A stretch of 64,000 bases of DNA from Desmodus rotundus (lineage: Eukaryota > Chordata > Mammalia > Chiroptera > Phyllostomidae): positions 18,672,739 to 18,736,738 of the forward strand of contig NC_071397.1 of assembly GCF_022682495.2 (NCBI RefSeq). The letters are read 5' to 3'. The notes under the pieces are model-generated. The model searched no databases, was not told the origin of the DNA, and saw only the letters and a program-made list of their open reading frames with translations. Within the stretch, counting starts at the first letter, position 1, and every line of letters begins with the position of its first letter. This document shows positions 46,984-58,873 of the stretch, piece by piece. The position numbers and the translations under genes are program-made.

Positions 46984-48455
46984 TTTTAAGTATATTTTAT
47001 TGATTATGCTGTTACAGTTGTCCCATTTTTTTCTCCCCTTTATTCCCCTCAACCCTGCACCTTCCCTCCCACCAGCATTCCCCCCTCTTAGTTCATGTCC
47101 ATGGGTTGTACTTATAAGTTCTTTGGATTCTCCATTTCCTATACCATTCTTAACCTCCTCCTGTTTATTTTGTACCTACCAAATTATACTTCTTATTTCT
47201 TGTACCTTTTCCCCCATTCTCCCCACTCCCCCTGCCCCCGCTGATAACCCTCCCTGTGTTCTCCATTTCTGTGATTCTATTCCTGTTCTAGTTGTTTGCT
47301 TTGTTTTTGTTTTTGCTTTAGGTTCAGTTATTGATAGTTGTGAGTTTGTTGTCATTTTATAGTTCATAGTTTTGATCAACTTCTTTTTCTTAGATAAGCC
47401 CCTTTAACATTGCATATAATAAGGGCTTGGTGATGATGAACTCCTTTAATCTGACCTTTTCTGGGAAGCACTTTATCTGCCCTTCCATTCTAAATGATAG
47501 CTTTGCTGGATAGAGTAATCTTGGATGTAGGTCCTTGCCTTTCATGACTTGGAATACTTCTTTCCAGCCCCGTCTTGCCTGTAAGATTTCTTTTGAGAAA
47601 TCAGCTGATAGTCTATGGGAACTCCTTCGTAGGTAACTGTCTTGTTTTCTCTTGCAGCTTTTAACATTCTCTCCTTATCTTTAATCTTGGGTAATGTAAT
47701 TATGGTGTGTCTTAATGTATGCTTTCTTGGGTCCAACTTCTTTGGGATTCTCTGAACTTCCTGGACTTCATGGAAGTCTATTTCCTTTGCCAGATTGGGG
47801 AAGTTTCCCTTCATTATTTTTTCCAATAAGTTTTCAATTTCTCGCTCTTCCTAGTCTCCTTCTGGTACCCCTATGATTTGGATGTTGGAATGTTTAAAGT
47901 TGTCCCAGAGGTTCCTAAGCTTCTATCATTTTTTTTGAATTCTTGTTTCTTCATTCTGTTCAGGTTGAATGTTTGTTTCTTCCTTCCTCTCCTAATCATT
48001 GATTTGAGTCCTGGTTTCCTTCCCTTCAGTATTGGTTCCCTGTATATTTTTCTTTATTTCAGTTTGCATAGCCTTCACTTTTTCCTCTAATTTGCTACCA
48101 TCCTCAACCATTTCTGTGAGCATCCTGATTACTAGTGTTTTGAACTCTGCATCTGATAGGTTGGCTATCTCTTCATTGCTTAGTTTTATTTTTGGAGCTT
48201 TGATCTGTTCTTTCATTTAGGCCATATTTCTTTTTCTTGGTGTACCTGTTACATTGTAAAGGGTGGAGCCAGGGCAGGGCAAGCCAGGTCGCTGTGCTGT
48301 GGTGCTGTATGTAGGGGAGGGGTCCGAGAGGGAACAGTGTTGCTTGCCTGGCTCTTGGCAGGCTTTCGGTCACTTCCCCCACTACCCACAAGCAAATTGA
48401 GCCCTTTTAGAGCTGATTTCTGGGTGGGTGGGTTTGTGTATGTTCTAGGACCTTG
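46984..48455 (-). mobile_element. HAL1-type (half-L1) retrotransposon, apparently complete insertion
   Basis: A 1.47-kb minus-strand element bracketed by TGTAGACACATTCTT (46,969-46,983) and TGTAGACATACATTCTT (48,456-48,472), a target duplication differing by a 2-base indel. From the 5' side it has about 240 bp of GC-richer leader, one L1 ORF1-like gene (48,216 to 47,542), then about 560 bp of 3' region ending in an A tail (TTCTTTTTTAAG on the plus strand). No ORF2 endonuclease or reverse transcriptase lies between ORF1 and the 3' tail. That is the defining HAL1 layout; such elements depend on L1 for movement. The GTTACAGTTGTCCCA 3' region is shared with the fragment at 33,119. Confidence 0.78.
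47542..48216 (-). pseudogene. Broken L1-like ORF1 (RNA-binding chaperone) of the HAL1 element
   Basis: ORF1p coats the element's RNA as a trimer. The N-terminal part (48,216-47,992) begins MKEQIKAPKIKL and runs through a coiled-coil-like stretch, MVEDGSKLEEKVKAMQTEI. The C-terminal part (47,826-47,542) keeps the characteristic RNA-binding C-domain text: DPRKHTLRHTIITLPKI, DKERMLKAARENKTVTYEG and VPIDY. Between them (47,991-47,827) stops and frameshifts break the gene, so no full protein can be made. The best start is the ATG at 48,214-48,216, just after an in-frame stop. Several antisense frames over this region, the longest 120 residues at 47,000-47,362, are artefacts of its 3' part. Confidence 0.82.
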
Positions 48456-48489
48456 TGTAGACATACATTCTTATGTATTTAATGTATAT

Positions 48490-48960
48490 TCTTTACTTAT
48501 ATATGTTTTGCAGATATGCATTGCTTTCGTTGACACATTTTTTAAATCAATGTAAATGGCATTATTGTTTATATTCCACTTTTTATTTCTTTTCACTCAG
48601 CACTATGGGTTTTGCATTCTATCCACACCGCCTGTAAGTGTCTAGTGGAGTGCTCCCTTACAACTGCATAGTGTGCCCTCATCACTTTTCACCAACTCAC
48701 GGGCCCCAGGGCTGGTGTCGCAGGTAGCTTCCGTCTGCCAGGAGTGGTTGTGGTGTATGTCCTTGCTTATGCCCCTATGTGGACCTTGGTGAGCATTTCT
48801 CTGGAATATATACTCAGGATTGTTTAATCATAAATATTCATGTATCTAATTTGACTAAATCTCCCAGATTGCTTCTCTTTAGAATGTACCATTTTTATTC
48901 CTCCGAGCCTCTTAGCATCCCCATGTTTGTCTTTACTCTTGAAGGTCTGAGCTTTGAAAC
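48490..48960 (-). mobile_element. Old L1 3' remnant
   Basis: Antisense L1 3' sequence is readable: TTTCACTCAGCACTATG, ACAACTGCATAGTGTGCCCTCATC for the CAGCTGCATAGTATTCCATTG part, CATTTCTCTGGAATATATACTCAGGATTGTTTAATC, and CTAAATCTCCCAGATTGC for CCAAATTGCCCTCC. The HAL1 element lies immediately to its left and may have landed in it. Confidence 0.6.
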
Positions 48961-49069
48961 ACTAGGCTAAGCTATACGATCACGAAAAGCAACTTTTGAG
49001 ATGGGAAGCTTGAACATGGTGTCTTATTCCCACTAAGTTTTCCAATTCTCAGAAACTTTTATACCCTAT

Positions 49070-49210
49070 AACTAATTGCAGTTGTCAGGTATTACTATCT
49101 TCATTTCATTGATGAAAAACTTGAACCTAAACGGGTTATTTGACTGAGAGTACCCAAGTAGTGAATTATAAAGCTAGTGCAAGATCTTTTGATTTCCTAT
49201 TATGTTATTT
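49070..49210 (-). mobile_element. MIR SINE fragment
   Basis: CTATCTTCATTTCATTGATGAAAAACTTGAACC and GTACCCAAGTAGTGAATTATAAAGCTAG are a decayed antisense MIR. Confidence 0.55.
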
Positions 49211-50398
49211 CTAGCAAAACAAGCTTCATCTGAACATCATGGCCTAATTTACTCAGTTTCTCAGCAAAGAGAAGAGTCTTCGGAACATGATTACATGAGG
49301 GGCAAGCGTAAGTTGTGGGGAGAACATAAAGAATTGGCTACTTTTCGGGTGGGTCTGTACTAGCAATCCTTGGCCCAAGGAGCTTAGGGACACAGATGTC
49401 TTTGGGGAGGAGGGGTGGGAATATGTAACATGAAATAGATTTTGAGGCTGTGTTGTTTTTTGGATTCCCTGGGAAGCACATTCTGAGACACGGGAGATGA
49501 TCACAAAGTACACTGGTGAGGAAGTGAAGAAGTGAGTTAGGGAAGGAACCAATAAAGAATTCATTACAAAGCAGTTACAGTAATGAGCAACTGGAGCTCA
49601 TCCCACTGGGGAGTTCTAGGAAACAAGGTTGAACATATCCTAGAATTAATTCCCAGAGGAAAGGAAACTGGGGTAGTTATTGTAACGCTTGACTATCAAC
49701 ATTTACCTCATAGTGACCTTTCTCCTTTTAAAGCTTTTGGTTTTATGGGTGGTTTTCTTTCCTTCTTTCTTACTTTATTTTACATATTTTTTTATTTTTC
49801 ACTATGACTACCCAATAGGACCCATTATTTTCTTGTGAAATTTTAATTTGGGAACAATGGGGGTTTATTGAATATTGTTCTGTTTAGTCTCTGAGGTGTG
49901 TGAAGCTAGAGTTAATTGAAGGCTTAAATAATGAGGCAATATTCTCAGAATTTTAATTATTGAACAAGCAGAAGATTTTGCAATTAGTAATGGGAACAAA
50001 ATGCTTCTCTAACTAGACTGCCTTGGCTTTCCATGTTTGAAGCCACCTTTATCTATTAGAAATTAAATCACCAGTGTGGGAAGATAACTTGGTTTGTGAG
50101 ATGTGAAGACAGTATTTTTTAGAGCAAGTCTAGAGGCCTTAGTGTAATCAAATAGTAATTAGGAAATATTAGTGAATTTGTTTAAAATATACATTACATT
50201 TTCAGGATTTTCTACGTATTTCTATGGTATGTTCTAACATTAAACATTACATTCCCCTCATGTTTTAGAACATATTATTCTCAATTTATTTGGCTAGAAT
50301 TCAATTCTTCTTTATTTATACTTTAATGAACACACTTTACTTTCTTGTTATAAGGGTTTTCTAATGGATTATGAAAAAAAAATTGCATCACTTAAGTA
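49211..50398. other. Unassigned DNA with an unnamed old repeat
   Basis: 49,460-49,650 (GGATTCCCTGGGAAGCACATTCTGAGAC..., TTCATTACAAAGCAGTTACAGTAA) is a mammal-wide interspersed repeat in texture, but I cannot name it. The rest is AT-rich without genes. Confidence 0.45.
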
Positions 50399-50404
50399 CC
50401 TGAG

Positions 50405-51220
50405 TGGGGGGGGCTCCACCTGCAGGGCCCCCCCCCCCCGACCCTCACCCATCCGCCATGGATGAAAATAAGTCTACCAAGACATGATCTGTTTGGGGAG
50501 GAAAGGTGGCCGATCTCTCAAAGGAGAAGGGCCAAGAGCCTTTTCCTCAATGGGCTTTTATTGGGTTCAATTTGCACAGGAATACAGGGAATGCTCATCA
50601 ATCATTGCCAGGCAGTAAGGATCAAATAACAGATAACAAACAAAGAACTCTGAGGGCTTATTCTGAGTCAGGGTCAGTTAGCTAAAGGGCTATAAGACTT
50701 TAGGAAACAAACTCATTTCAGGCTTGGACCCTTATCATTTAAATTGAGGGTATTAGCAAAGCAGGTTTCACGGGATTTTATGCATTCTTTCTTAGGCCTG
50801 ATTGCCCCAGGGAATCTGCCCCATTCCCTCTGTCATTGTTTCAGGCTTAAGTAGAGCAGAGGAAGTAAGGTAGCCAAGAGATTAGGAGACTTCTTGCAGA
50901 CAGAATGAGGACTCAGGCTATTTAAAAGCTGAGGGGCGAGGGTCCATCACCCCCTTTTTCTATAGCCCCCTGAGTCCTTCCCTGTGGGCCTCTTCATAAC
51001 CATGCCTGTCTTAGGTCGTCCCTCCCTTGAGGAATCTTACCTGTCATTGGCTAACTGGCCAGGCTCAGGGCCAAGCAGTGTGAAGTAAAGTGGGCAGAGA
51101 TGGTGCCCCAGCCAGCAAGATAAGCTTTGTCTCCTTAGTGGCTTATGGTCCCAAGGTCTCTGACTCAGCCTTAACCATGGGGGTTACAGCTTCTGAAACC
51201 AGGAAGGGTGGTTCCCAACA
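50405..51220 (-). mobile_element. Solo LTR, class II (betaretrovirus-like), perfect 6-bp duplication
   Basis: On the minus strand it starts TGTTGGGAACCACCC and ends GGTGGAGCCCCCCCCA. CCTGAG occurs exactly on both sides (50,399-50,404 and 51,221-51,226). A 6-bp duplication with a TGTTGGGAA start is typical of IAP/betaretrovirus-like LTRs. A promoter-like CTTTTAAATAGCC lies at 50,916-50,928 and AATAAA at 50,557-50,562 (both minus). The U5 end contains G8 (50,406-50,413) and a C12-13 run (50,427-50,439) that could pair into a hairpin. No adjoining gag, pol or env. Length 816 bp. Confidence 0.92.
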
Positions 51221-51226
51221 CCTGAG

Positions 51227-52480
51227 TCCAGATTTTTCTTAACTAAAAATCTCTAGATAAATTCAAAAAATGAAACTACACAACAGGCAGAGGGAGTAAA
51301 TAATTAAAAAACAAAATAAAAAAAAGACATCCAGATGTCTACAGATAGTAACTTAGAAATACTGAACAGAACATCTAAAATAAAAATAGTAGAAGATTCA
51401 ACTGCAAAGAAAGAAGACACCACCGAGCAATATTTAGCTAAGAGCATGGCCTGTGAAAGTACTAATAGAGAGGCAAAACACTGAGCTATGATAATGGGAA
51501 CGGAGCTGCAAACTATTTTTGCATAAGGTTTAGGAAGCATTTTCAAATAAATTTGAACTGAATTAAATCACTCATGGCAGGAGGAATTCCAGTGATTTTG
51601 CCAATTCATTTTGGGTCACAGTTCAGTTTTTTTTTTTTTTTTAATTAACATTAGTTTAGGTAAAAAGTGTAGAAATTGTGGAGAAATTAACAATAGTAGC
51701 CTAAGTCTATTTTTTTCTGGTGAACAGATAAGTATATGGGAAACTTTTTACTTGAATCATTTAAGATTAAAGAAGCAAATTTTGAACAATATGTGATAGG
51801 CTATGATCTGAATTAAAAAAAAATGTTCAAAAGTTATAAAAACATTCGATAGGTTCAACAGAATTTGGGAAAGTACACCATCAATAACTCAAGCTTTTGT
51901 TAATTATTATAATCTAGGTTAGTAATCCTAGGAAGAGAATTTCTTTCCTAGCATTTCTTTCTGTGTGAGACCAATGACATATTCCTAAGGGGGAGAAAAT
52001 TAAAATATGTATCTTTTTCTCTGAGTTTCCAATCCTGTTGCTAATCACAGATTTTGCTCGCAGAAAAAGAGTTGAGTCTTTAAACAGAAATGTAATGAAC
52101 CGTGGCAGTGATTTTTGTGCAAGGACCTACCTGAAGTAGGATGGACAGAGTTTTAGAGTATCACATGTTCAATTTTCCAAAAATAAGTTGAAAATTCACA
52201 GTTCCATCGGGTTTTTATCTTTTCTTCAATAAGTTCTCCCCAATTTAACTTTGTCATGTTGAGAAAACAATGAAGATTCATGTGAAATAAATTATTTGAA
52301 AGCTATATTTGGCTCAGAACAAGGAATTTTCATATTACTAAAGTGCATTTTAAATTGTTAAAGGTTAATTATTTTTAATGTTTTAAACATGCCTGGAGGA
52401 GATTTCATATTTGACAAGCACGCGCACACCAGGCACATGCACAGTTACTCCGAAGGTATTGTTGTGGAATGGACGTCAAG
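51227..52480. other. Unassigned AT-rich DNA
   Basis: No recognisable gene. A run of 16 T residues lies at about 51,627-51,642. Confidence 0.5.
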
Positions 52481-52489
52481 ATGCCTTGC

Positions 52490-52620
52490 TCACCCCGGAA
52501 AGAAAATAGAACAGTCTCAGGTTAGAAACTTTCTGAATAAACTAGTTGTGAGTTCTTGGGGACTTACCAGTCTGCCTTTATGAGTTTCAGTTTTTTCATC
52601 TGCAAAATATGTGTCAGACT
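52490..52620 (+). mobile_element. MIR SINE fragment
   Basis: TTGGGGACTTACCAGTCTGCCTTTATGAGTTTCAGTTTTTTCATCTGCAAAATATG is MIR core (CTCAGTTTCCTCATCTGTAAAATGG). Confidence 0.65.
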
Positions 52621-52744
52621 AGATCTTTCTTCCCTTAGTTTTCTTCCAATTAACATAATTATGTAAATTAGTTGCTCAATTTTAGGGAAATTGACTCAAA
52701 AATTTAAAACTGAGGAGCAGACTAATTTTGGGAAAATGGGATTA

Positions 52745-52970
52745 TGTTTCGGTACTATGGGCCTCTGGCAGTCCTAGCTATATCTTTCAGAGTGACCAAG
52801 ACCACCTGTCTCAGAATGAGTGGAGATGCTTTATTCAAAGCCATTTTCTGGGTCTGTCCCATGCCTAGTGAATCAGAATATATAAACTGGGGCCTAGAAA
52901 TATGCTTTTTAAATAAGATCTTTGGGTGATTATTATGCAAACAAACTTTTGCAAACCACAGATCCCTAGA
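52745..52970 (+). mobile_element. MER20/MER5-like hAT-Charlie element
   Basis: ACCACCTGTCTCAGAATGAGTGGAGATGC, AGTGAATCAGAATATATAAACTGGGGCCTAGAAATATGC, GGGTGATTATTATGCAAAC and TTTTGCAAACCACAG follow MER20-type order (CTGATTCAGTAGG, GCATTTCTAAC, AGGTGATGCTGATGC). Subfamily uncertain. Confidence 0.55.
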
Positions 52971-53369
52971 TCAGTACAGTAGCTAAGTGGGAAGAATGGG
53001 GATATTCTAAAATGGTTAAGATAAGCATATTATGACATTGTTTATTTAACTGGTGATAAGAGGAAATAAGAGAGAACCTATATTAAATGTGTTTGTGTCC
53101 ATCAAATAAGGGTGAATATTGTAACTAAACTAGATAGTTAGGCTAAGTATATGATAGAAATAATAAGTGATCTGGTGTTGGCAATATACTACTGAATTTT
53201 GCAGAAGAGAAAAAGATTCATCATTGCTTTGGTTGTAAATATTAATAATTCAGAGTGAATCTCAACTCTAACATACAGGACTGAACATAGGAGTGACAAA
53301 GGAACAATTTATATTTTTTCTTTATTCTTCTTTTGTTTTCCTCTTCCATGCCAATTGGAACTGAGGAAT

Positions 53370-53590
53370 GGAAAGAACTAGCATCTATTATGAGCCCCCG
53401 AAAGGCCCAATATCAGAGGCTGACTCATCTACCTATGTTAACTCATTTTATTTTATCCTTCCCCAAGTCATACAAGGGGGGCAATACTGCTTCGCTAATG
53501 CAGAGAAGTAAACCAAAGCAGAGGGAGGTTAAATCCCAAGGCTAGGACATAGCAGGATTGGATTTGGATTTTGATCTTTTTGCTCCAAAG
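53370..53590 (-). mobile_element. MIR SINE
   Basis: Antisense MIR: CATCTATTATGAGCCCC, ATGTTAACTCATTTTATTTTATCCTTCCC, GAGAAGTAAACCAAAGCAGAGGGAGGTTAAATCCCAAGGCTAGGACATAGCAGGATTGG. Confidence 0.6.
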
Positions 53591-56500
53591 TTCTTTATAC
53601 ACTATAAGTGTTTTTCCATTTTTCTCCCACCACATGCAAAAGTGATACCACTCACTGAAACACCCGCAAGGGCCCATCACCAAGAGCACTGGATGGACAT
53701 CACAGCAGGTGAGAACCTCTCCACCAGCTTGGGCTTCAAATACCTTTAATTATTTTACTTTTCAAGTGAATAGCTCACATCTCCCCTTGCCCTGTGAAGG
53801 GTAAACCCGAAAGAGCATGTCTTGACATTGTTGTCTGGTCCCCCTTGCCCAAGGACTTTGTGCAACTGAACTCCCTTTTGGAAACCTAGGCTCGACTTCT
53901 CTTAGCCCAGCAATCTTTATGGACCTCATACTGCTCAAGCAATTCTTCCCAATTTAATAAAAATCTGCCTCGAGGTGACTTGTTTCTTAAACTATTAGTC
54001 CTTTTAGAAGGACTAATGTACTTTTTCTTTGAAAAAAAATGGTGCTTCACTTAGCATGCCAGCACGATAAAAGAAGGTTTAGAGAGGAAATGCTCTTCAG
54101 CTGGTATGCCAACTGTCCCTCCCCCGCTTGTCTCAGAGAGCTTCACCACTCTGAAGCTGAAACTGCTGTTACACCCTGCTGTTCCCTGAGAACTCAGGAA
54201 ATCCCAGGGTGATTTATTCACCATCTCAGAACTCATTTGTTAAATCACTCTCAATAGTATATACAGAATGCTACCTCCAGTTAAGACTAGCTTGAACATA
54301 TACCTATTTGCTAAGAAAAATGCAATGCCCTTTCCAAGAGAATTCTGTGAATTCTCCAAAACTGACATTTTCCCCTAACTTCCTCTAGAACAGATTCCCA
54401 GCTTCTATGGAATAGTCTTACTTTAGTTTCATCTTGCTGCTATACTCTTATAGAATGTCGTCAGTATGGGTCACAACCTGCGAACGTGGTAATCCCAGCC
54501 TAAAAGTAGCCCCTAACAAGGTGTGGAATAATTATTTACTGGAGATTTGTGGATAATGGTGAGGGATGGGGGAGACAAGGAATTATAGTATGGAACCAAA
54601 TGGTATTAAATTGGATTTTAGATTTGTCTGATCTTAAAAGAGAATAAAGCATTTATGCCAAATTGGTGTCTTTGGTTTCTACCTAGTAACTTTCAGCTTC
54701 TCCCATCTTCTGCCTCCTTAGCTTCATCGAATGCGCATATTGCTTGTTAATTTTTATGCAACTATTTTAATATCTCTTTCTTAGATATCCTTCCTACCCA
54801 ATGAAGGCTTATTGATTTTCCTAAAGAAAAATAGTTTCTTCCCTCAGAGCCCTTCCTAAGAGATAAAATAATGTCAGGCCATTAGTGTACAGAAAGTAGA
54901 ATCTAAAAATTTCAGCTAAATTTGTATGACAGCTTTTTCTCCATCTTCTAGTCTTTTACAGAAAGTAAGAAATTAAGCAAATTGGAATCATCACAGTAAA
55001 AAAAAAAAAAAGAAAAGAAACCTATTGTGTTTGTCTGCTCTGGAGTTGTCCATCCAGGTAGCCTCTGCCCTAGGTAGCAGTAACTGGGTCCAGAGCTCCC
55101 ATGACAGGTTGCTCTTTGGCCCCTTACACCTGCTGGAACCTTCCACCTTCTCAGCTCCTCTTGGTCACTGACATGTTCAGGCTCTTCCTCATCGCTAGGG
55201 CCCCTTCAGACTTGCAACTTGAGTTTGAACTATATCTTTGGCTCATATCTGACATTTCCCTCAGGTGCTGATCCCTTACTCTATGGACCTATATTCTAGA
55301 AATTTTGCCATATTTAGGACTCTAATGCAGCCGTGGAGATCTCAGGCCCAGGGCCAACCTATACAGGAGGGGTGGGCGGCGTTCACTAAACTTGAACCAT
55401 TTGGTAATCTCAGTCGGTAGTTATGTGTTGAATGACAAACTGTGGTGAAGGGGACCTATGCTTTCCACTTTATCTTAGATGTAGAGAGTCATAGTGGGAG
55501 AAATAGTGAAAAGTGCTGTTGATTAAAAATACATTTGACTTTCTGGGAAAACACCCAGAAAACTTTTCAGTTTTTATTTACTAGTTATGTGAGTGTTGTG
55601 CTTACATTAGGATTTAAATGGAGCAGAATATATGAGGCTAAGAGTGCGTGTTAACTCTGAAGGCCAAAGCATTTTTGTTTCATAAGATACCTTTTCAGGT
55701 TTATTAAAAATATTACATGTCAGACCATTTCCTTAGTAAATGCTTTATCGCTACAATTAATAAAAAATATAAATGGAATCTTGCAGCTCACTGAATGGTC
55801 CTTTTAGCTTGCATCCTATTTCCATTTATGCCTAGAGCCAGGACTTAACTAAAAAAGTATGCTTTGTATGCTTGATAAGCTCCTGCTTCGCTGAATTGAC
55901 CTGGGCAATGATATTTCCTGTGAAGAGAACTTCCCTTCTCTGTCAGGGCCAGCCCAGACACGGCCTCAATGAAGGTCCTCCTGACAAACACTTCTCAGTC
56001 AACTCTCAGGGTACGAAATTGACTTTGGCAGTGTCACAGCCTGTTGGCATCTTCACCACATTCAGGGGTGGGAGTCAGGTGGGCAAGGGAACAAAAGGAG
56101 ATGAGTTGTCAAATCAATCTTTAATTTTTATTCCAGTCACATTTCCTACTTCCCAACTCTCCCTCTCTCTCTCCTACATGCATACACACTACACAAGTAA
56201 GTATAATCCTGTACTTCAACTTCATCACTACCAGCTTATGGCTCTAGAATATTCTAACTTCCTTTTGAATATTTAAATACAGATCAATGAATACCAGTGA
56301 GATTATATATGTAAGCCTTTACGCAGATCCCAGGTGGAGGAGTTAGAGGCAATCTTTCCATTCCAAATGGCAAACATCTGACATCAGTCTCCCCATCCCT
56401 TATTCTATACTCATAGCAGAATTATTTTCTGATCATGGTCTTGAGCTATGGAGTCTGGATTTGGCCTCGGCATCCTCCACATAGAGTTCCAGGTGGCCAT

Positions 56501-57329
56501 AATCAGTTATAATTTATCCTCAAGATGAAACCGGTTATCATCCCTGCCCTGAAGTGTTGCAACAAGTTAGTCCTTTGACAACCCTTTTCTCTGTGCTCTT
56601 CTTGTCCCCAAGGACCATTCTCTGTTGTCTAAACCAACTCAGATCCCCAGTACTCCCTTTATCCATGGGCAAGTGGTGTTCATTCCCTGGGCTCTGTACT
56701 TTAGAGTACCTTCCTCCAAAATGTCTAAAACCTCTCTTTGGTTGCTGAATGACTCGGGGTTGATAGTGCCATTCAAATGGAGCATTCTCATTTTAGACTC
56801 TCTGTCCCATTCTTGAATCAGACAGGCACACTAAGATGCTCAGAGATCGTGCCTAGAGGGTTGTCGTATGGTCCAACAGGAACCCCGGTAATAGGAGAGT
56901 GGTCTGATGACTGGATTACTCTTGCTACCCTACGTGTTGTTTCTTTCACAGAAGCATGCAAGATTGGGCTTCAACATTGTACTGACATGCTGACTTCTTG
57001 CTGATTCAAATTGCTTATACAGAATCTTCACAAAACACAATCTATTGTATCTGCAATATAGTAACATGATTTATGTTCTATTGAATCTTTTCTTCTTATT
57101 AGTTTCTTAAAAATCCTACTTTTTTAACTGTAGAAAAAATATTCTTCTTCCAATATTTTGCTTCTAAAATGAAAACTTACTTGTCCTGGTTCCTAGTGCC
57201 CTTGGAACCTACTGCCTCTGATGGCTTAAGACGGGGCCTAATTCTGGTTGATGAGATTTAAGATAATTTTTCTTGGTTTTTTTTTTTTAAGGATCCCTTA
57301 GCTTTTAAAAGGACACAATAGGAAATCAA
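53591..57329. other. Unassigned DNA
   Basis: About 3.7 kb in which I recognise no gene or named repeat. The 134-residue frame at 55,872-56,276 has no domain, signal peptide or codon bias that I can point to. An A13 run lies at about 54,998. Confidence 0.45.
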
Positions 57330-58410
57330 GATTGTGGAATATAAAGCCTCATTCCCTCTTTCTCCTATGGAGACTCAATTCAACAACAATACCTGGATCA
57401 ATTCCTTTTATGAGAAATCCACAAGTACTGGAGAAACCCAGTACTCCTGCACCCCAGGTGAGTGTGAAACCAGGTGCATTGAGACTGGTAGAAAAATTCA
57501 TGCACCTTCTCAACACAGTCTTTCTTCTTGGCATACCACACACTTTGAAGAGAACACTGAGCTCCTGGCTTCTGCCTGGGTAGGGAAAAAGAAGACAGGA
57601 CCTTATACCAATCATTATGACTTTGGGGGGACTGATCAAAGAATTGGCTTCTGTCTTACTTGTCTCATAGAATGTGTGAGAAATGGCATAATCCAGATGC
57701 CCAGGGGGCTACTGAGAACAAAAAGGAGCTGGGCGGGGTGTGCTGCTGCTTTCTTATACAACAGACACCAGGGGGCAGAAGAGAGCATGAGCTCCAGAAA
57801 AGAAATCAGCAAATCCTTTTAATTAGGAGTCTACACATACAAATCCAGAGAAGGGGCACCACAGAAAAGGTTTGAGAAGTCTCTAGAATCTCTAGCCAGA
57901 GTAATTGGTGAAGGTCTGGCTTTGTATGAAGCCCGTTCATAAAGAATGGAAGAGGTGATTGTTTTTTCGAATATGGGGATACCAATTCAATGTTACCAGG
58001 AACAGGAGAAACAAAACAAAACCAACCAAAAAGGAGCCAAACAAAGAAACAAAGTAAATCAACAGAAACTGACCTTAAAGAAATGGAGGTATTTGAAATA
58101 CCTGAGAAAGAACTCAAAATAACCAGTAAAAAGCTGTTCAATTAGCTCAGGAGTACAATGCATGAATGAAATGAGAATTTCAACAAAGAGAAGATACAAG
58201 AAAGAACCAAGCAGAAAATTTGAAGCTGAAGAATGCCATAACTGGAATAAAAATATTCAGTAGAGGGGTTCAGCTGAAGATTTGACAGGCAAAAGAAAGA
58301 ATCAGTGATCTCAAAGAGAGATCATTTGAAATTATCTAGTCAAAGGAGCAAAAACAAAAGGAGTAACACAGTGGAGGGTCTAAGGAACTTATGGGATCTC
58401 ATGTCATGTG
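57330..58410 (+). mobile_element. 5' portion of an old L1
   Basis: The right two thirds follow the L1 leader/early region in sense: GAAATGGAGGTATTTGAAATACCTGAG, GCATGAATGAAATGAGAATTTCAAC, AGTAGAGGGGTTCAGC, AAGAAAGAATCAGTGATCTCAAAGAGAGATC, TTGAAATTATCTAGTCAAAGGAGCAAAAAC, CTAAGGAACTTATGGGATCTCATG. It stops abruptly there. The 162-residue frame at 57,334-57,822 falls at its left side and matches no protein. ORF2 is missing: a separate stretch of L1 3' end starts only about 325 bp downstream. Confidence 0.65.
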
Positions 58411-58734
58411 CTTTTATCATAATTTTAATGAACAGATAGTACATTTCTCGTGACTTTTTACATTGATATGAGGAGACGCCCTGAGCTATTGCAGTCATTT
58501 TGCAAGACTGAGGAGTAATGATGTAGTAGAATGTGGAAAGAACTTTGATTATTGATGTCTTTGAGTAGCTCAGTTAAGCAACCCTAAAGACAGCACAGCC
58601 TTTATTAATATAATCACTTTATTTTAGGTTTATGTTACTTACCAACAGAGGAGTATTTTTGTAAGTATACCATTTGCGAAGATTTGTCCTTAGCAAATGA
58701 GAGTTACAGGGAAAGGCTTAAATCAATCAGAGAA

Positions 58735-58869
58735 AACAACTTAAAAATAAAAAATACATGAAGACAAATATTAAGCATAGAGTTAACATGTGACACAGCA
58801 ATTCTACTCCTAGGTGTATATCTGAAAGAAAGCATATGTCCACAAAAAACTTGTACATGAATGTTAATA
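58735..58869 (+). mobile_element. L1 3' region, part 1 (split by an LTR)
   Basis: GTGACACAGCAATTCTACTCCTAGGTGTATATCTGAAAGAAAGCATATGTCCAC is the L1 3' sequence CCAGCAATTCCACTCCTGGGTATATATCC. It continues after the LTR at 59,715 with CATTATTCATAATAGCC. Confidence 0.82.
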
Positions 58870-58873
58870 GTAG

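Noticed and set aside
47000..47362. 120-residue proline-rich frame
   Set aside because: Antisense to the 3' region of the HAL1-type element.
55872..56276. 134-residue open frame
   Set aside because: No domain, no Kozak or splice context that stands out, and low-complexity tail; treated as chance.
57334..57822. 162-residue open frame
   Set aside because: It lies at the left side of the L1 5' portion, shows no domain, and its cysteine pattern has no match I know. Best explained as a chance frame in L1 leader sequence.
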